17,573 nt of DNA from Candidatus Aerophobota bacterium (lineage in GTDB: Bacteria > Aerophobota > Aerophobia > Aerophobales > B3-G15), in assembly GCA_030607715.1 (NCBI GenBank), contig JAUWJM010000015.1, forward strand, positions 1 to 17,573. The letters are read 5' to 3'. Positions 14,834 to 17,573 of the stretch are shown one piece after another. The notes under the pieces were generated by a model that searched no databases, was not told the DNA's origin, and saw only the letters and a program-made list of their open reading frames with translations. Position numbers and translations under genes: made by a program. Every line of letters begins with the position of its first letter. Within the stretch, counting starts at the first letter, position 1.

Positions 14834-16315
14834 ATGAACATAATTCCTTTATTTATTGCCATTCCTTTGGGAGCTGCATTTGTTCTGGTTTTATTAGGTA
14901 AAGTAAAGGAAACCGTAAGCGATGTGCTAATTAATTTAGTTACTATTTGCCTTACCATTCTATCTTTTGTTTTAATACCACTCTTAAGAGACAATGGAGT
15001 TTTTGTCTATACTATGGGTAGATGGTTGCCACCCAAGGGGATTAATCTCGTTCTGGATGGATTATCCCTTTTAATGCTGATAGTGATTAATTCTGTTGCC
15101 TTTTTTGCTACTTTATATTCAGTAAGCTATATGAAAAGGTTTACCTCCAAGTCCAAATTCTACAGCTTATTTGCTTTAATGCTTGCTGGAATGAATGGGG
15201 TAGTGCTAACAGGAGACTTTTTTAATTTATTTGTATTTTTAGAAATTGCCTCTATTGCCTCTTATGCCCTGGTTGCTTTTGGAGTGGAGGCCGAGGAGCT
15301 GGAGGCAGCTTTTAAGTATATGGTTATGAGTTCAATTGCCTCTATCCTTATTCTTTTCTCTATAGGTCTTTTATATGGAATTACTGGAAGTTTAAATATG
15401 GCAGATATTGGGGGGATAATTCAAGGGAAAAAGTGTTTCTGTCTCTCCTTATCTTTAGTTCTTTTTCTGGCCGGTTTTGGGCTAAAAGCTGCCATAATTC
15501 CCTTTCATGCCTGGCTTCCTGATGCTCATCCCAGTGCTCCGGCCCCTATCTCAGCAATGCTATCCGGAGTATTGATAAAAGCATTAGGAATTTATACTAT
15601 TATGAGGGTTTTCTTTAATGTTTATGGAGTGACTACCCAGCTTTCCTGGACTTTTATGATTTTAGGGATAATCTCTATGGTTGGCGGAGGAGTTTTAGCC
15701 CTTCGTCAGACAGATTTTAAGCGCCTTCTGGCATATTCCTCTATATCTCAGATAGGTTATATTCTAATAGGACTTGGATGTGGTAATTACTGGGGACTTT
15801 TGGGTGCACTATTTCATTTATTCAATCATGCTACCTTTAAATCACTACTGTTCTTAAACTCTGGAGCTGTGGAATACTCAACTGGTACCAGGAAGCTAAA
15901 TGAGATGGGTGGTTTAAGTAAGGTTATGCCCGTAACCGGAGCAACCTCTACTATTGCTTCTCTGTCTATATCAGGTATTCCTCCTTTTAATGGATTCTGG
16001 AGTAAACTCTTTATAATTATTGGATTGGTTCAGGCGGGAAGATTTACCCTGACTGTTTTAACTATTCTTGTTTCAGTACTCACTTTGGCTTACTATCTTA
16101 AGGTTCAAAGGTCTGCTTTTTTTGGCACTCTGAAAGAAAAGTGGACTAAGATAAAAGAAGTTCCGAAAGTTATGTGTGCCTCGATGATTATACTTGCCAT
16201 TATATGTATTGGAACAGGGATTTTTTTCTATCCTTTATTGAAGGTGATTTTGGAACCTGCTGTGGCAGTTCTTCAAGAAGGAACCAGGTACAGTATACTG
16301 ATTTTAGGGGGTTAA
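14834..16315 (+). CDS. mrpD: MrpD/MbhH-like antiporter subunit 3
   Basis: A 493-residue polytopic antiporter subunit with every ion-path residue I can place: E137 in NLFVFLEIASIASYAL, a lysine in GFGLKAAIIPFHAWLPDAHP, the lysine in SGVLIKALGIYTIMR, and the lysine in HATFKSLLFLNSG. Proteins of this family carry H+ and/or Na+ through the membrane arm. This is the third antiporter-like subunit of the operon and the one closest to genuine Mrp/Mbh sequences. A GGGGGT stretch precedes ATG 14834. Genes for MrpE, F and G follow with almost no spacing. Confidence 0.94.
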   Translation: MNIIPLFIAIPLGAAFVLVLLGKVKETVSDVLINLVTICLTILSFVLIPLLRDNGVFVYTMGRWLPPKGINLVLDGLSLLMLIVINSVAFFATLYSVSYMKRFTSKSKFYSLFALMLAGMNGVVLTGDFFNLFVFLEIASIASYALVAFGVEAEELEAAFKYMVMSSIASILILFSIGLLYGITGSLNMADIGGIIQGKKCFCLSLSLVLFLAGFGLKAAIIPFHAWLPDAHPSAPAPISAMLSGVLIKALGIYTIMRVFFNVYGVTTQLSWTFMILGIISMVGGGVLALRQTDFKRLLAYSSISQIGYILIGLGCGNYWGLLGALFHLFNHATFKSLLFLNSGAVEYSTGTRKLNEMGGLSKVMPVTGATSTIASLSISGIPPFNGFWSKLFIIIGLVQAGRFTLTVLTILVSVLTLAYYLKVQRSAFFGTLKEKWTKIKEVPKVMCASMIILAIICIGTGIFFYPLLKVILEPAVAVLQEGTRYSILILGG

Positions 16316-16316
16316 A

Positions 16317-16805
16317 ATGAAAAGATTAGTGCTTTTCATTATTGGCTTTATCATCTGGTTATTTTTAACCTGGACGGTATATTTACCTTCAATTCTTATA
16401 GGGATAGGTGTATCTGTTTTTATCTCTTTGTGGTTTGCCGACTTTTTTATCCAACATGCGGAAAAATTTTTTCAGATAAAAAGATTCCTCTACCTTCTTC
16501 TTTTTATACCCATTTTTATCTTTTACTGTATCCTGGCGAATTTTGATGTTGCTTACAGGGTGCTTCATCCTAAGCTTCCTATAAACCCGGGGATTGTAAA
16601 GGTAAAGACAAGCCTGTCCACTCTCATCGGTAGAGTAGCTCTGGCTAATTGCATAACTTTGACCCCGGGTACTCTTACCGTAGAGTTAACCGATGATGGA
16701 TATCTTTACGTTCACTGGATCAATGTAACAACAGTGGATGTTGAAGAGGCAACCAGGAGAATTATAAGAAGATTTGAGCCTATACTCAAGGAGGTGTTTG
16801 GATGA
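16317..16805 (+). CDS. mrpE: MrpE/MbhA-like antiporter subunit
   Basis: A 162-residue protein with two or three N-terminal membrane helices and a hydrophilic C-terminal domain, as in MnhE. Family features include the central RVLHPKLPINPGIVKVKT stretch, then ANCITLTPGTLTVELTDDG and YLYVHWINV. ATG 16317 follows the mrpD stop by one base, with AGGGGG upstream. The stop overlaps the mrpF start (ATGA), so the genes are translationally coupled. Confidence 0.93.
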   Translation: MKRLVLFIIGFIIWLFLTWTVYLPSILIGIGVSVFISLWFADFFIQHAEKFFQIKRFLYLLLFIPIFIFYCILANFDVAYRVLHPKLPINPGIVKVKTSLSTLIGRVALANCITLTPGTLTVELTDDGYLYVHWINVTTVDVEEATRRIIRRFEPILKEVFG

Positions 16806-17071
16806 TTATCGGCATTCCGGCTATCTTTGCTGTGCCTTTGATAACGAGCTGTTTTTTGTGTCTTTACAGGGTTTTGCGTGGTCCTACCTCTGCTGACAGA
16901 ATTGTAGCTGTGGATATTTTGGGAATTCTGGTGGTGGGTTTTTGTGCTCTTTTTGTTATCTACACACCAAGAACTTACTTTATGGATATTGGTATTGCCT
17001 GGGCTCTATTAGGCTTTTTAGGAGTCTTAACCCTGGCTAAACATCTGGAAGGGAAGGGATTAGATGAATGA
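16802..17071 (+). CDS. mrpF: MrpF/MbhB-like antiporter subunit
   Basis: An 89-residue, three-helix membrane protein of the MnhF family. The signature RVLRGPTSADRIVAVDIL lies at about residues 23-40, followed by the helix WALLGFLGVLTLAKHLEGKG. It overlaps mrpE by 4 nt and mrpG by 8 nt. Length and motif are typical. Confidence 0.93.
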   Translation: MIIGIPAIFAVPLITSCFLCLYRVLRGPTSADRIVAVDILGILVVGFCALFVIYTPRTYFMDIGIAWALLGFLGVLTLAKHLEGKGLDE

Positions 17072-17396
17072 AGCAGTAGTAATTGCAGGAAAGGTGATAA
17101 TATTTATAGGGGTCATATTTAACCTTTTGGGTTGTATTGGACTGGTCAGACTTCCTGATGTTTACAATCGACTCCAGGCGGCTACCAAATGCGTGACCCT
17201 GGGTACCTGTTTTATTCTCTTTGGAACCTTTTTAGCTGCGGGATTCCTGGCGAAAAGCTTGCTTGCTATCGTGTTCATAATACTTAGTTCTCCCACCGAT
17301 GCCCACGCTATTGCCCATGCCGCTCATAGAAGCAAGATTAAACTATGGGAAAAAAGTGTGGTGGATAAATACGAGGATGAAAAAGAAGAGCTTTGA
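17064..17396 (+). CDS. mrpG: MrpG/MbhC-like antiporter subunit
   Basis: A 110-residue, three-helix membrane protein of the MnhG family. The N-terminal helix is followed by the signature GLVRLPDVYNRLQAATKCVT. The C-terminal part SPTDAHAIAHAAHR matches the family's conserved S/TxPxxAHxxAxAA pattern, and a charged cytoplasmic tail ends the protein. It is the last Mrp gene, 12 nt before the NuoI-like gene. Confidence 0.93.
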   Translation: MNEAVVIAGKVIIFIGVIFNLLGCIGLVRLPDVYNRLQAATKCVTLGTCFILFGTFLAAGFLAKSLLAIVFIILSSPTDAHAIAHAAHRSKIKLWEKSVVDKYEDEKEEL

Positions 17397-17408
17397 TGGA
17401 GGCAGTGA

Positions 17409-17573
17409 ATGAAATACCCAAAACTTAGAGAACTAAAAGAGGCTCTGACTTCTCTTTTTAGCCCTCCTTATACCACTAAGTTTCCTAAAGTTCCCTCACC
17501 TGCTGCTCCCGGTTCCCGGGGCAAGGCAGAGTTTGATGAGGTGGCTTGTGTGGTTTGTGGAGCCTGCGCTGAA
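17409..17573 (+). CDS. NuoI/MbhN-like 2x4Fe-4S ferredoxin subunit (3' partial)
   Basis: Only the first 55 residues are present. The N-terminus KLRELKEALTSLFSPPYTTKFP resembles the membrane-contacting start of NuoI/MbhN proteins. It is followed by FDEVACVVCGACAE, the beginning of a CxxCxxC 4Fe-4S motif cut by the window end. ATG 17409 has GGAGGC about 7 nt upstream. In Mbh the NuoI-like subunit connects ferredoxin to the NuoB-like subunit and lies last in the operon, which fits this position. Confidence 0.85.
   Translation, partial: MKYPKLRELKEALTSLFSPPYTTKFPKVPSPAAPGSRGKAEFDEVACVVCGACAE

Noticed and set aside
1..17573. CRISPR arrays, insertion sequences, tRNA or rRNA genes
   Set aside because: No repeat-spacer pattern, transposase, terminal inverted repeats or RNA gene signature was seen; nearly all sequence is coding.

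Overview
The window is AT-rich bacterial DNA. All 22 protein-coding genes, including one cut at each end, lie tightly packed on the + strand. Bacterial character rests on a textbook sigma70-type promoter (TTGACA, 17-nt spacer, TATAAT), clear Shine-Dalgarno sites, and the bacterial folate branch of the Wood-Ljungdahl pathway (MetF and MetV). The content suggests an anaerobe with acetogen-like C1 metabolism, perhaps from an uncultured lineage such as Atribacterota or a similar deep-branching phylum. That placement is an inference from gene content only.

Region 1 (1-3000) is the end of an operon that enters from the left. It encodes the methylene-tetrahydrofolate reductase module: an RnfC2-like NADH-oxidising subunit fused in frame behind a MetV-type C-terminal domain, a separate full MetV, and the catalytic flavoprotein MetF. 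The order RnfC2-MetV-MetF matches the NADH-dependent MTHFR of Acetobacterium woodii. The extra MetV domain on the RnfC2 N-terminus is unusual.

Region 2 (3001-3195) is the only sizeable gap. It holds the promoter and a leader of about 130 nt for everything downstream.

Region 3 (3196-5591) encodes a soluble electron-input module: sulfhydrogenase beta-like (4Fe-4S) and gamma-like (FAD, NAD(P), 2Fe-2S) subunits and a HycB/CooF-like ferredoxin. The sulfhydrogenase's own NiFe subunits are absent from the window.

Region 4 (5600-10084) encodes the core of a membrane-bound group 4 [NiFe] hydrogenase: NuoH-, NuoB-, NuoC- and NuoD-like subunits with all four nickel-binding cysteines. A CoA-disulfide reductase/NAD(P)H sulfur reductase-like flavoprotein sits between the NuoH and NuoB homologues.

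Region 5 (10124-17396) is the ion-pumping arm: two NuoL/M-type antiporter-like subunits followed by a near-complete Mrp set (MbhD+E/MrpA-C-terminal, MrpB, C, D, E, F, G). A NuoI/MbhN-like 8Fe ferredoxin subunit begins at 17409 and runs off the window.

Taken together, region 3 to the end looks like one transcription unit for a Na+/H+-translocating hydrogenase-Mrp supercomplex related to archaeal Mbh. It has three antiporter-like subunits and an added NAD(P)H-reactive module. Its position directly behind an NADH-dependent MTHFR suggests joint redox balancing of NAD(P)H, ferredoxin and H2 with ion pumping. That coupling is a hypothesis, not something the sequence proves.
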